Positions 1 to 9,016 of a stretch of DNA of 9,751 bases are shown here, piece after piece. The notes below the pieces were generated by a model. It worked only from the letters and a program-made list of their open reading frames with translations. It had not been told where the DNA came from and ran no database searches. Made by a program: the position numbers and the translations under genes. Within the stretch, counting starts at the first letter, position 1. The number at the start of each line of letters is the position of its first letter. The DNA comes from an uncultured bacterium (lineage in GTDB: Bacteria > Actinomycetota > Coriobacteriia > Coriobacteriales > Coriobacteriaceae), in NCBI GenBank assembly GCA_905215205.1, contig CAJMPK010000048.1, positions 1 through 9,751 on the forward strand. The letters run 5' to 3'.

Positions 1-9
1 TGGATGTTC

Positions 10-163
10 GGAGCGTTGTCGGGCGAGATTCGGGCGCCCGGGGAAATATGACGCCTGGGGCGTTGTCGGGCGAGGTTCGGACATCTGGGGCGTATTTGGG
101 CGATATTTCGCCGCATAGGGCCCGCGCTATGACGGAATCTCGCCCAACGATGCCTCGAACATT
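10..163. repeat. Cluster of degenerate ~30-34 bp repeats in both orientations
   Basis: A motif of the form GGNGCGTTGTCGGGCGAG followed by NTTCGG and a G-rich end occurs at 10-42 and 57-90. A more diverged copy lies at 87-120 (GGGGCGTATTTGGGCGAT). At about 134-163 the motif appears in reverse orientation: GAATCTCGCCC then CTCGAACATTCG is close to the reverse complement of 1-31. Another partial inverted copy (GCTGCCCAACAATC) lies at 169-182. The array probably continues left of the window. No ORF fits the region. Function unknown; an intergenic repeat family is the simplest reading. Confidence 0.55.
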
Positions 164-213
164 CGAAAGCTGCCCAACAATCACGAAGGTCGAGGCGCGC
201 CTGTTTTGGGTGC

Positions 214-316
214 CTTGATAAAGGCTCGCCTAATTAATGGTCACTTGAATAATGGCCTGCCCGGTTGAAAGGTAACGGCCTACCTTATTGAAAGTTCGTC
301 TGGATGAAGCCCGTTA
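214..316. repeat. Imperfect short repeats, period about 18-22 bp
   Basis: Successive blocks share a TTGA-A-A then GG/GTTCGCC-like pattern: CTTGATAAAGGCTCGCCT (214-231), CTTGAATAATGGCCTGCCC (244-262), GTTGAAAGGTAACGGCCTACC (264-284), TATTGAAAGTTCGTC (286-300) and TGGATGAAGCCCGTT (301-315). The copies are too diverged to be sure they come from one ancestor. There is no reading frame and no known element. The remaining bases up to 376 hold nothing I recognise. Confidence 0.3.
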
Positions 317-376
317 GATTTGGTGGGCGAAAACCCGTCATGCAGCGTTCTGGCAAGGTCTTATTACTTTGGCGAC

Positions 377-883
377 TTATGCCTTGGGCTGGCGCTGCTT
401 GCCGGTGAAGCGCGCAACGTCGATACGCCACACCGTCGTGCGGTCGAGCACGCCCGGGCCGAGCGCTTGCGGTGCGCCGGGAGCCATGTGCTCCATGATG
501 CGCGTGAGGCCGTAGACCTTGTCTTCGCCGCTAGTGATGGGGTAGATGCGCCCCGTCCCCATGATGCTCCGGTACGCAAAGGAGTACGAGCACGCGTACG
601 GCCCGGTGATGACGCCATCTTCGCAGTCCATCTCGATCGCGACGTCGACCCCGGCGTTTCCGTTTGCCCCAAATGCCGCGGCCTTGCGTCCCGCGCCAGC
701 TGAATGCAGCCAAAGCGTTAGGCGGGGAGTGCCGGATTCGTCCAGTTCCCAGTCGTAGCCAAAGCTCATGGGAACGATGAACATTCCCTCTTCGTCAACG
801 GTGCCGACGCGCACTGTCTGGCAGCTATCGACGATTGCCCGCAGCGCATTCGCCTCGCGTACCTCGCGTTTCGCCAGTCTCAT
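377..883 (-). CDS. Pyridoxamine 5'-phosphate oxidase-like flavin protein, NimA (5-nitroimidazole reductase) type
   Basis: The product is 168 residues, the usual size for the split-barrel FMN-binding NimA-like proteins. Family landmarks are MRxxxREV at the N-terminus, TVRVGTVDEEG (23-33), VPMSFGYD (37-44), the FMN-contact stretch LWLHSAGAGRKAAAF (57-71), YRSIMGTGRI (104-113), and a C-terminal IDVARFTGK. Characterised relatives reduce nitroimidazole drugs or bind FMN, heme or F420; the substrate here cannot be told. An upstream TTG at 934 would add 17 residues. I prefer the ATG at 883 because alignable family sequence begins there and AGGGGG lies about 12 bases upstream. The gene stands alone, divergent from secA. 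A nitroimidazole-resistance role is possible but unproven; many homologues are general flavin reductases. Confidence 0.85.
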   Translation of the reverse strand: MRLAKREVREANALRAIVDSCQTVRVGTVDEEGMFIVPMSFGYDWELDESGTPRLTLWLHSAGAGRKAAAFGANGNAGVDVAIEMDCEDGVITGPYACSYSFAYRSIMGTGRIYPITSGEDKVYGLTRIMEHMAPGAPQALGPGVLDRTTVWRIDVARFTGKQRQPKA

Positions 884-973
884 GTTCAACGTGAGCCCCC
901 TAGCATGGTTGACGTAATTACTTGACGCAACCAATCATATAGCGAGGCTTGTATGGGCATTCGTTCGGCTGCG

Positions 974-1002
974 ATTTTATAAATTCTCGCCCTCATGGCC
1001 AA
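974..1002 (-). promoter_or_regulatory. Possible sigma-70-type promoter for the NimA-like gene
   Basis: On the minus strand TTGGCC (1002-997) is followed after 17 bases by TAAAAT (979-974). This would place the transcript start near 967 and give a leader of roughly 85 bases before the ATG at 883. Only sequence resemblance supports it. Confidence 0.35.
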
Positions 1003-1495
1003 TTTAGTACGGTTAGTGGTGCTTGGGAGCACCTAGCGCTGCTGAAGAGCGTTGTGGAGTGGTCCAGGCAGGGTGCCTTTTGCCCGATTATCGATGGCAA
1101 TCATGAATAAGCCCCCAAAATGAGGTTTAGCTGGGCGTGCGCCGCTTCTTAACTACCACCAATCATATTAAATTGACCATGAGAGTAAACTGCTGTGCTT
1201 CCTAACGGCGCGGGCACGTTCGTCGCGAAGCCGCTGCCTGCTCGTTGTCGATATGCGTATTCTCTGCTTGCAAGATGTGCGTGCGAGTCGGAACTGCCCG
1301 AGTTGCAGGCAAGCAGCCGAGACATGGCCCCGGGAGCCCATTCACCGTGGTTTCTCCGTGGGAAGCGCGCGCCGTGTGTATCGTCCGCGCGCCAAAGGGA
1401 TAGAGTTAAGCAGTCTGAGTATGTCCATCGGGGGCGGTTCTGGGGCGCGGCGGGTGTCGCGCGGCGCGAACTACCTCCTGTGAAAAGGGAACCAC
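1003..1495. other. Non-coding region upstream of secA
   Basis: About 490 bases contain no ORF with recognisable protein character. A 76-codon plus-strand ORF (1253-1483) ends just before secA but has no Shine-Dalgarno sequence and a composition typical of a chance frame. A GC-only hairpin with a 7-bp perfect stem (1365-1371 with 1386-1392, 14-base loop) sits in the presumed secA leader. The secA ribosome binding site is AAAAGGGA (1483-1490), a few bases before the ATG. No clear promoter stands out, and no ribosome-hibernation factor gene, a frequent neighbour of secA in Gram-positive bacteria, is present here. Confidence 0.5.
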
Positions 1496-4320
<2,825 letters not shown>

Positions 4321-4321
<1 letters not shown>

Positions 4322-5445
4322 TGGCCGAGGAGAGCATCACGGCCGAGGCACTCGACGCCTTGGCGGCGCGCCTCGATGAGGTTGAGGTCTATTTTCATCT
4401 GGACGAGAAACGCGAGCGTGCGGCGGAGCTCGAGCGCCAGAGCGCCCAGCCGGGCTTCTGGGACGATGCCGAGCATGCGCGCGCAATCATGGCAGAGCTC
4501 TCGGCGGCGCGCGATGATGTGAAGGCCGTCGAGGATGCCCGCGCGGAGCTTGCCGACGCGCGCGCCGCGCTTGAGCTCGCCGGCGAGATGGGGGACGACC
4601 CCGAGGCGGCCGGCTTGGTAGCCGAGGCGGCGTCCACGGCCGAGGTGTTGGGCCGCTCCATCGACCAGCTGGAACTTACGAGTTGGTTTACCGGAGAGTT
4701 CGACCACGGCGATGCCATCGTGACCATCAAGCCCGGCCAGGGTGGCTTGGAGGCCCAGGACTGGACCTTCATGCTGTTCAAGATGTATATGAAGTACTGT
4801 GCGCGCCACGGCTGGAAGGTCACGGTCAACGACTGCCCGGCGGCCGAACAGATCGGCATCGACCGTGCGACCTTCACCGTAGAGGGCAAGGATGCGTTCG
4901 GGATGCTCCGCGCCGAGGCCGGCGTGCACCGCTTGGTGCGCATCAGCCCCACGGATGCCAAGAAGCGCCGCCAGACCACGTTCGCGGGCGTGGAGGTTAT
5001 CCCCGTGCTGCCCGACGACATCGACATCGAGATTGCGCCCGACGATATCCGCGTGGATGTGTACCACGCGAGCGGCCCCGGCGGCCAGGGCGTGAACACG
5101 ACGGATTCCGCCGTGCGCGTGACGCACCTGCCTACGGGCATCGTCGTGACCTGCCAGAACGAGCGCTCGCAGATCCAGAACAAGGCCGCGTGCATGCAGA
5201 TCTTGAAGGCGCGCCTGTACGAGCTGGAACTGCAGAAGCGCGAGGACAAACTCGACGAGATCCGCGGTCCCAAGACCGAGATCGGCTTCGGCAACCAGAT
5301 CCGCAGCTACGTGCTCTATCCGTACCAGATGGTCAAGGACCTCCGCACCGGCGTGGAGACCGGCAACGTCGACGCCGTGCTGGAGGAGGGCGACCTGGAC
5401 CCGTTCATCATCGGCTACCACCGTTGGGCCACGAGCGCCGAATGA
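4321..5445 (+). CDS. prfB: Peptide chain release factor 2 (RF2)
   Basis: RF2 recognises UAA and UGA stop codons and triggers hydrolysis of the peptidyl-tRNA. The 374-residue protein has the helical N-terminal domain (VYFHLDEKRERAAELERQ, QPGFWDD), the PGQGGLEAQDW core, the codon-recognition loop, and the catalytic GGQ at 254-256. Ala250 corresponds to the Ala/Thr246 position discussed for E. coli RF2. Two points are odd. The recognition tripeptide reads SPT (209-211) where RF2 normally has SPF. The histidine of GRRHTSF is Gln218 (KRRQTTF), a change I recall from other actinobacterial RF2s. No in-frame stop or CTTTGA-type frameshift signal exists near codon 25, so the programmed +1 autoregulation of many bacterial prfB genes is absent. 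The gene itself ends in TGA. The start overlaps the secA stop by one base. Confidence 0.96.
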
Positions 5446-5473
5446 GACAAAGGTGCCAGGCACATTTGTCTCA
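5443..5473. repeat. REP-like palindrome overlapping the prfB stop codon
   Basis: The arms TGAGACAAA (5443-5451) and TTTGTCTCA (5465-5473) are perfectly complementary. They enclose GTGCC-A-GGCAC (5453-5463) with one G/A mismatch. The left arm begins with the TGA stop of prfB. The GTGCC/GGCAC core flanked by GACAAA/TTTGTC is a palindrome I associate with many intergenic sites in Coriobacteriia and other genomes (from memory). It may fold as a transcript end or act as a dispersed repeat. Confidence 0.7.
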
Positions 5474-5474
5474 T

Positions 5475-5502
5475 TGACCCATTTTGGGACGGGGTCATTT
5501 TG
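5475..5502 (+). terminator. Probable terminator after secA-prfB
   Basis: TGACCC (5475-5480) pairs with GGGTCA (5492-5497) around an 11-base loop and is followed directly by TTTTGT. Together with the palindrome just before it, this would close the secA-prfB transcript. The stem is short and the T run modest. Confidence 0.45.
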
Positions 5503-5562
5503 TCCTGCGCGTTTTGTGTTGCACTTCGTTTGACAGTGAAATCAACCCCGCAACAAAGAAGT

Positions 5563-5591
5563 GGCATCCGGAAATTTTCTTTCCGGATGCC
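5563..5591. terminator. Strong 12-bp hairpin, probable terminator of the minus-strand operon
   Basis: GGCATCCGGAAA (5563-5574) and TTTCCGGATGCC (5580-5591) are perfectly complementary around a five-base loop. It lies 45 bases beyond the stop of the minus-strand membrane-protein gene and between convergent transcripts. Neither side has a long T run: the minus strand continues ACTTCTTTG, the plus strand GTGGCTCG. It may act in both directions. Confidence 0.6.
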
Positions 5592-5636
5592 GTGGCTCGA
5601 CGCATCGGCTTATGCTGTGCAGAGGAACTTAATAAT

Positions 5637-5903
5637 CTACTCTGCTACAGAATAAAATAAGGACATAAAGTACAGAATGAATAGAGCTGAAGCGGCTGCT
5701 GCAATAACGCGATGTCTCGTTCTATATGCTTGGTGGATAATTCCTCCGAAAAAGATCATGCTCGATAGTGAAAGAAGAATTCGTACCACACTACTAGGCA
5801 GGTCGAGGAAAATATCTAGCGTTGCGATTATCATGAGGCAAACTGATGAAACGACAACAATTGGGTCTAGGTCCCATTTTTGTTTCATTAAACGTCCCAT
5901 CAT
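5637..5903 (-). CDS. Small three-helix membrane protein, candidate immunity protein
   Basis: I do not recognise a family. The 88-residue product has a short charged N-terminus (RLMKQKWD) and three hydrophobic segments at about 15-34, 37-59 and 66-85. A basic loop (YRTRHR) lies before the third, so it should be an integral membrane protein with a cytoplasmic N-terminus. The ATG chosen overlaps the stop of the upstream peptide gene (TAATG on the minus strand), and no Shine-Dalgarno sequence of its own is visible, so translation is probably coupled. An upstream in-frame TTG at 5915 would add four residues inside the peptide gene and is less likely. Size, topology and coupling to a secreted peptide gene fit a bacteriocin immunity protein. 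That role is inferred from context only. Confidence 0.7.
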   Translation of the reverse strand: MMGRLMKQKWDLDPIVVVSSVCLMIIATLDIFLDLPSSVVRILLSLSSMIFFGGIIHQAYRTRHRVIAAAASALFILYFMSLFYSVAE

Positions 5904-6310
5904 TAGAATAGGCAATTAAAGAGCCTATAGGCTGCTTGGGCCGTAGCGAATAAGGCCCCACCTGCGCCTGTTGAAATGTACCCAGCAATTACGCTTGCAG
6001 TCCCATTAACGTATAGTTCGTTCAGGCACTTCCTCTCCTTTGCGTTGAGCTGGACCTTATGGGGGACCGGCCTATTGTTTTTAAAGCCGTGCGAGTTACA
6101 CCAAGCTTTTGAATATGAATCGGTGCAGCGACCGCGTTCAAAAGGAGTGATTTCGTAGCTCTCGTCGTACGAATCGCCCACATACACTTGGCTGTCTTCT
6201 GACTGTATCGCGTCGTCTGCTTGAATCGCGTAGGCATTGGTAACGCACAATGAGCCAATAATAAGTTCGATGCAAATAATTGCAGTGAGACCTTTCGAAA
6301 GCTTGTTCAT
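5903..6310 (-). CDS. Sec-exported Cys-containing peptide precursor, bacteriocin-like
   Basis: The 135-residue product matches no family I know. Residues 1-28 form a signal peptide (MNKLSK, a hydrophobic stretch, then NAYA before I29). Residues 29-58 are strongly acidic (nine Asp/Glu) and end in FERGR (57-61), a plausible processing site. The rest is basic then hydrophobic, with cysteines at 62, 71, 95 and 133. Residues 103-126 form a Gly/Ala-rich stretch (GTASVIAGYISTGAGGALF at 103-121) suited to inserting in a membrane. Acidic pro-region, cationic core and glycine-rich helix are the layout of an antimicrobial peptide precursor. AAGGAG lies four bases before the ATG. Upstream is a CPHC thioredoxin-fold protein, which fits the four cysteines forming disulfides; downstream is a coupled small membrane protein. 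A cell-surface or toxin-like protein of another sort remains possible. Confidence 0.75.
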   Translation of the reverse strand: MNKLSKGLTAIICIELIIGSLCVTNAYAIQADDAIQSEDSQVYVGDSYDESYEITPFERGRCTDSYSKAWCNSHGFKNNRPVPHKVQLNAKERKCLNELYVNGTASVIAGYISTGAGGALFATAQAAYRLFNCLF

Positions 6311-6340
6311 GCTGCTCCTTCCAAGATACGACGATGGTGT

Positions 6341-6373
6341 TCATCCGGGCTGTATTCACCTCCTCGCGGATGA
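6341..6373 (-). promoter_or_regulatory. Hairpin between thioredoxin and peptide genes with a Shine-Dalgarno-like loop
   Basis: On the minus strand TCATCCG (6373-6367) pairs perfectly with CGGATGA (6347-6341). The 19-base loop contains GAGGAGG. It lies between the thioredoxin-like stop codons and the peptide gene's own AAGGAG site. It could be a processing or stability hairpin that lets the peptide message accumulate separately; this is inference. Confidence 0.3.
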
Positions 6374-6377
6374 CTTA

Positions 6378-6893
6378 TTAGCTGTTGTTGGATACATATT
6401 CTTTGATTAGGTCGAGTGATGCCTGTTCGCCTTCTGATGAACCTATGACGCGACCTTGGCCGTCAATAACGAGGACGGTCGGGACGTGCTCTAGGCCATA
6501 TGCGTTATAGACACTTTTATCTTGGTCGAGATATATCGGGAATTCACCACGATGATTCTCTACATCAGAGATGAGCGTATCTTCCGAAACGGTAAATAGG
6601 TTCTTGGCTATGGTCTCGTAGTCATCTGCCTTCACTATCTGATCAAGCAGCGATTCACAGTGCGGACACCACGAGCCCCAGAATATCAGAAGGTTTTCTC
6701 CGTCTCGATTGAGCATATCGAAGTACCGCTGCCCACCTCCGAGATTAAAGTTAATTGCATTCTTGATTGGAAGTGATTGATGAGAATACGCCTTATGATG
6801 TTCGCTTGAAATGGGTTCCAATGTGGTTAAAACAAGAATGGCTAAGACGCCGAACAGAAGGAGGACCGATAAGAGAGCTTTCCTATGCTTCAT
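6378..6893 (-). CDS. Membrane-anchored TlpA/DsbA-like thioredoxin-fold protein (CPHC)
   Basis: The 171-residue product has a basic N-terminus and one hydrophobic helix (about 7-24). A linker leads to a thioredoxin fold whose active site is GSWCPHC (C76 and C79). The conserved cis-proline is in EHVPTVLVIDGQG (P138). The overall architecture is TlpA/ResA-like. The CPHC dipeptide, however, is that of DsbA-type oxidases rather than the CGPC or CEPC common in reducing family members. It should act outside the membrane on cysteine pairs, most simply those of the co-transcribed exported peptide. An upstream in-frame ATG at 6902 abuts AGGAG (6907-6903) with no spacing, whereas the ATG at 6893 is nine bases away, so the shorter form is chosen. 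It is first gene of the minus-strand operon and ends in tandem TAA TAA. Confidence 0.88.
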   Translation of the reverse strand: MKHRKALLSVLLLFGVLAILVLTTLEPISSEHHKAYSHQSLPIKNAINFNLGGGQRYFDMLNRDGENLLIFWGSWCPHCESLLDQIVKADDYETIAKNLFTVSEDTLISDVENHRGEFPIYLDQDKSVYNAYGLEHVPTVLVIDGQGRVIGSSEGEQASLDLIKEYVSNNS

Positions 6894-6907
6894 TTTCACC
6901 ATCTCCT

Positions 6908-6983
6908 AGTCAAAGTATAAATTTAATAGTAAGAAAATAAAATAAGATATTAAAAAATATATGAAAACTTATCTCTGAGTAAT
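6908..6983. promoter_or_regulatory. AT-rich divergent promoter region; possible minus-strand -10 at 6914-6919
   Basis: The stretch is nearly all A/T and separates the divergent transcripts. On the minus strand TATACT (6919-6914) is a good -10 hexamer, placing the start of a very short leader just before the AGGAG of the thioredoxin-like gene. No convincing -35 hexamer is found at the right distance. Other TATATT-like sequences exist, so the assignment is loose. Confidence 0.3.
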
Positions 6984-7049
6984 ATGCATGATGCTTCATT
7001 TGGTGACGTGCGAAAACAGCGAGCGATTACAATTGGGATAAAGATAAGA

Positions 7050-7079
7050 TTCACATCTATTTTGTATAAGAGATACAAT
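7050..7079 (+). promoter_or_regulatory. Promoter of the radical SAM gene
   Basis: TTCACA (7050-7055) and TACAAT (7074-7079) are separated by 18 bases; each is one mismatch from consensus. Transcription would start near 7086, giving a leader of about 25 bases that contains AGGGGG (7101-7106) and then the ATG at 7111. The promoter lies inside the longest possible reading of the downstream ORF, which argues against a start at 6984. Confidence 0.55.
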
Positions 7080-7110
7080 GTAATAGGCAAATTTATTTAT
7101 AGGGGGCATT

Positions 7111-8357
7111 ATGTCAATGAGGCTCTCAAAAAATGCTTGCGTCTTGGGCAGGTGCCTGCGGTCGGGAACGTCGAAACGGGAGCCATTGTCGGTCTGAGCG
7201 GCAGCGGCGCAGCATTGTGCGATGCCATGGCGGCGCACGACGTTCCCGAGGAGGACGTGCCTGCGGACTGCGTCGAGCTTGTTGCCTACATGAGGCAGCA
7301 TGGCTTTATTGAGGATGGAGCGGGCGAGGGCGCAGTGCACCTCGGTCGGGCACGGCTTCGCTCGGCCTATCTCCACGTGACCAATCGGTGCAACCTTTCA
7401 TGTGTGGGGTGCTACTCAAGGGATGAAGGACGCAACCGTGATGAGGATCCGACGTTTGACCAGCTGGCGCATGCCGTCGATGTGCTTGCTGAGCTTGGTG
7501 TCGAGCAGTTGATTGTCTCGGGCGGTGAGCCGTTCCTACGAGAGGATCTTGCCGAGCTTGCTGCGCATGCCAAACAGGGCGGAATTGCCACGGTTATCAT
7601 CCTTACCAACGGCATGCTTTGCACCGACGAACGTATCGCCCCGCTTGCAGGCAAGGTAGACACCATTTCCGTCTCGTTTGATGGGCCGCCGTCGCAGAGC
7701 CCGTCCTATATTCGCGGCAAGCAGCTCTTTGACCGGCTGGTCGAGGTGATCAAACGCATCAAGGGTGCCGGCATTCAAGCGCATATTCTTCCAACGATTC
7801 ATGCCAAGAACATAGACGACGTCCCGGCATACCTTGAGCTGGGTAAACAGCTCGGCGCTACCGTGGGCTTCAGCTTGCTGAGCGGACTTACCGGCACACT
7901 CGGCGACCTTGCACCGAGCGATGACGATTTCGTGCGCCTTGCCGAGGTCATGCAGGCGGCAGGGGCAACGGCGGGTGTTGACAGCGTCTTCCTTGATGGC
8001 GCGCAGCCAACCCTTCAAGCCTGTGCGTGCTGCGGAGCAGGCAAAACGGGTGTGAGCGTTGCCGCCGATGGCTCGGTGTATCCGTGTCACATGCTGCGCT
8101 ATGCTCCATTTCTCTTGGGTAGTGCGTTTGAGGATTCAGCCGATACGTTGCGCGATTCGCTCGCTCGGTTTGCTTTGCCCACTGTCGACGAGCTCGACGG
8201 CTGCAAGGACTGTAACAAGCGCTATCTATGCGGAGGTGGTTGTAGAGCACGAGCTTATATGGAATATGGTCGCGCAGATTGCCGCGACCCATACTGTGCG
8301 TACAACAAGCGGTCGATTGAGGATGCCGTGAGCTTCGTGCTTGCGGCAATGGCGTGA
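7111..8357 (+). CDS. RRE-containing radical SAM/SPASM peptide maturase (frame interrupted near its start)
   Basis: Radical SAM enzyme of the RiPP-maturase type. Numbering assumes the frame is restored (415 residues). A PqqD-like RRE lies at about 8-75 (NVETGAIVGLSGSG through VAYMRQHGFIE). The SAM cluster motif is CNLSCVGC (C94, C98, C101), with SGGEP around 137-141. The SPASM domain carries C305/307/308, C326, C365, C368, C374, C378, C391 and C396, enough for two auxiliary 4Fe-4S clusters. Such enzymes install thioether or carbon-carbon crosslinks in peptides. The start is odd: AGGGGG-CATT-ATG at 7111 opens MSMRLSK, one frame away from the main ORF, and reads to a TGA at 7195. One extra A in the A6 run, or a -1 slip there, joins it. 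The main frame reaches back to an ATG at 6984 (457 residues), but that extension lacks a Shine-Dalgarno sequence and spans the promoter. Confidence 0.85.
7128..7134 (+). other. A6 tract / A-AAA-AAT slippery heptamer at the frame junction
   Basis: Six A (7128-7133) followed by T form, in the frame of the 7111 ATG (TCA AAA AAT), an exact X-XXY-YYZ heptamer. A -1 slip continues as TGC TTG CGT, which is the radical SAM frame. A seventh A would do the same at DNA or RNA level. The tract is seen directly; which mechanism applies is not. Confidence 0.6.
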
Positions 8358-8370
8358 AAGGAGTTTTCTA

Positions 8371-8442
8371 ATGCTGTTTGCGATTGAGGTGCAGAGCAAA
8401 AGGCCATGCAGAATAATCGGAGGTATCAGGATCGGCTTTTAG
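8371..8442 (+). CDS. Small ORF of 23 codons, candidate RiPP precursor
   Basis: Begins 13 bases after the radical SAM stop. AAAGGAG (8357-8363) lies seven bases before the ATG, the best ribosome binding site in this stretch, and it overlaps the upstream stop codon. The 23-residue product starts MLFAIEVQSK and ends RPCRIIGGIRIGF. A hydrophobic N-terminal strand could serve as a leader bound by an RRE, and the Cys/Arg/Gly-rich end as the modified core. It resembles no precursor family I know and is short for one. A remnant of a longer gene, or a coupling peptide for the next gene 34 bases downstream, are alternatives. Confidence 0.4.
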   Translation: MLFAIEVQSKRPCRIIGGIRIGF

Positions 8443-8476
8443 CTTCTTATTGGATGAAGCTACATGAGGAGCAATT

Positions 8477-8974
8477 ATGCTGGACTTGGCGAAACAGGCA
8501 TCGAAGCTAATTAGGCTGCTGATAGCGCTTTGTTGCGTGCTCACTTTTGGCTGTCTCATCAACTTAATCTTTGACGTGAGCGACATGTTGTCCATCGGCT
8601 TCCCATCTAATCTTGAAGCTTCTGGTAATGTGTGGTGCTATCTGATTATTACGTTTTGCAGCGATGTTCTTGATGCCGTTGTCCTCGTCGTTTTCATTTC
8701 GTTTGCTCTGGTCGTGGCACGGAAGGGCGAGATCTTTAGCAAAGGACAAACCTATAGGCTTCTTGTCATTGCGATTCTCATGCTCGTGCAGGTAGCGCTT
8801 GGGCTGCTTGTCCCAAGCATCTCCCTGTCGAGCTTTCAAGGCTACGAAGCGGGAGCTGCGGTTGGTCCAACGCTCGACCTGCGCCAACTCTCCACGTCCA
8901 TCATGTTCTTCATCTTTGCCGCCATTTCTGAATACGGCAGAATCTTACAGGAAGACTCGGATAACATTCTGTAA
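8477..8974 (+). CDS. DUF2975 family membrane protein
   Basis: The 165-residue product has four hydrophobic segments at about 12-33, 55-80, 94-115 and 138-153. It also shows family hallmarks: KGEIFSKGQTYRL (83-95) after the second helix and the C-terminal EYGRILQEDSDNIL. Function is not established for the family. It commonly sits beside a small Cro/C1-type regulator of the YozG kind, exactly as here. GAGGAG lies five bases before the ATG. It follows the small ORF after the radical SAM gene on the same strand and may share that transcript. It could sense membrane stress or modulate the adjacent regulator; this is inference from gene pairing. Confidence 0.85.
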   Translation: MLDLAKQASKLIRLLIALCCVLTFGCLINLIFDVSDMLSIGFPSNLEASGNVWCYLIITFCSDVLDAVVLVVFISFALVVARKGEIFSKGQTYRLLVIAILMLVQVALGLLVPSISLSSFQGYEAGAAVGPTLDLRQLSTSIMFFIFAAISEYGRILQEDSDNIL

Positions 8975-9016
8975 AATGACGCTAACGTTTTATGACGTAC
9001 TAGAAAGGGGGACATC

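Noticed and set aside
10..163. CRISPR array
   Set aside because: Repeats are diverged, in both orientations and irregularly spaced, and no cas gene is present.
6138..6359. 73-codon frame (GTG or ATG start) behind the GAGGAGG site upstream of the exported peptide gene
   Set aside because: It overlaps the peptide gene out of frame and its composition is Arg/Ser-rich, as expected of a shadow; the signal peptide is in the other frame with its own ribosome binding site.
7111..7197. 28-codon ORF as a free-standing RiPP precursor ahead of the radical SAM gene
   Set aside because: Its first residues complete the RRE when joined to the main frame at the A6 tract, so a split gene start explains it better.
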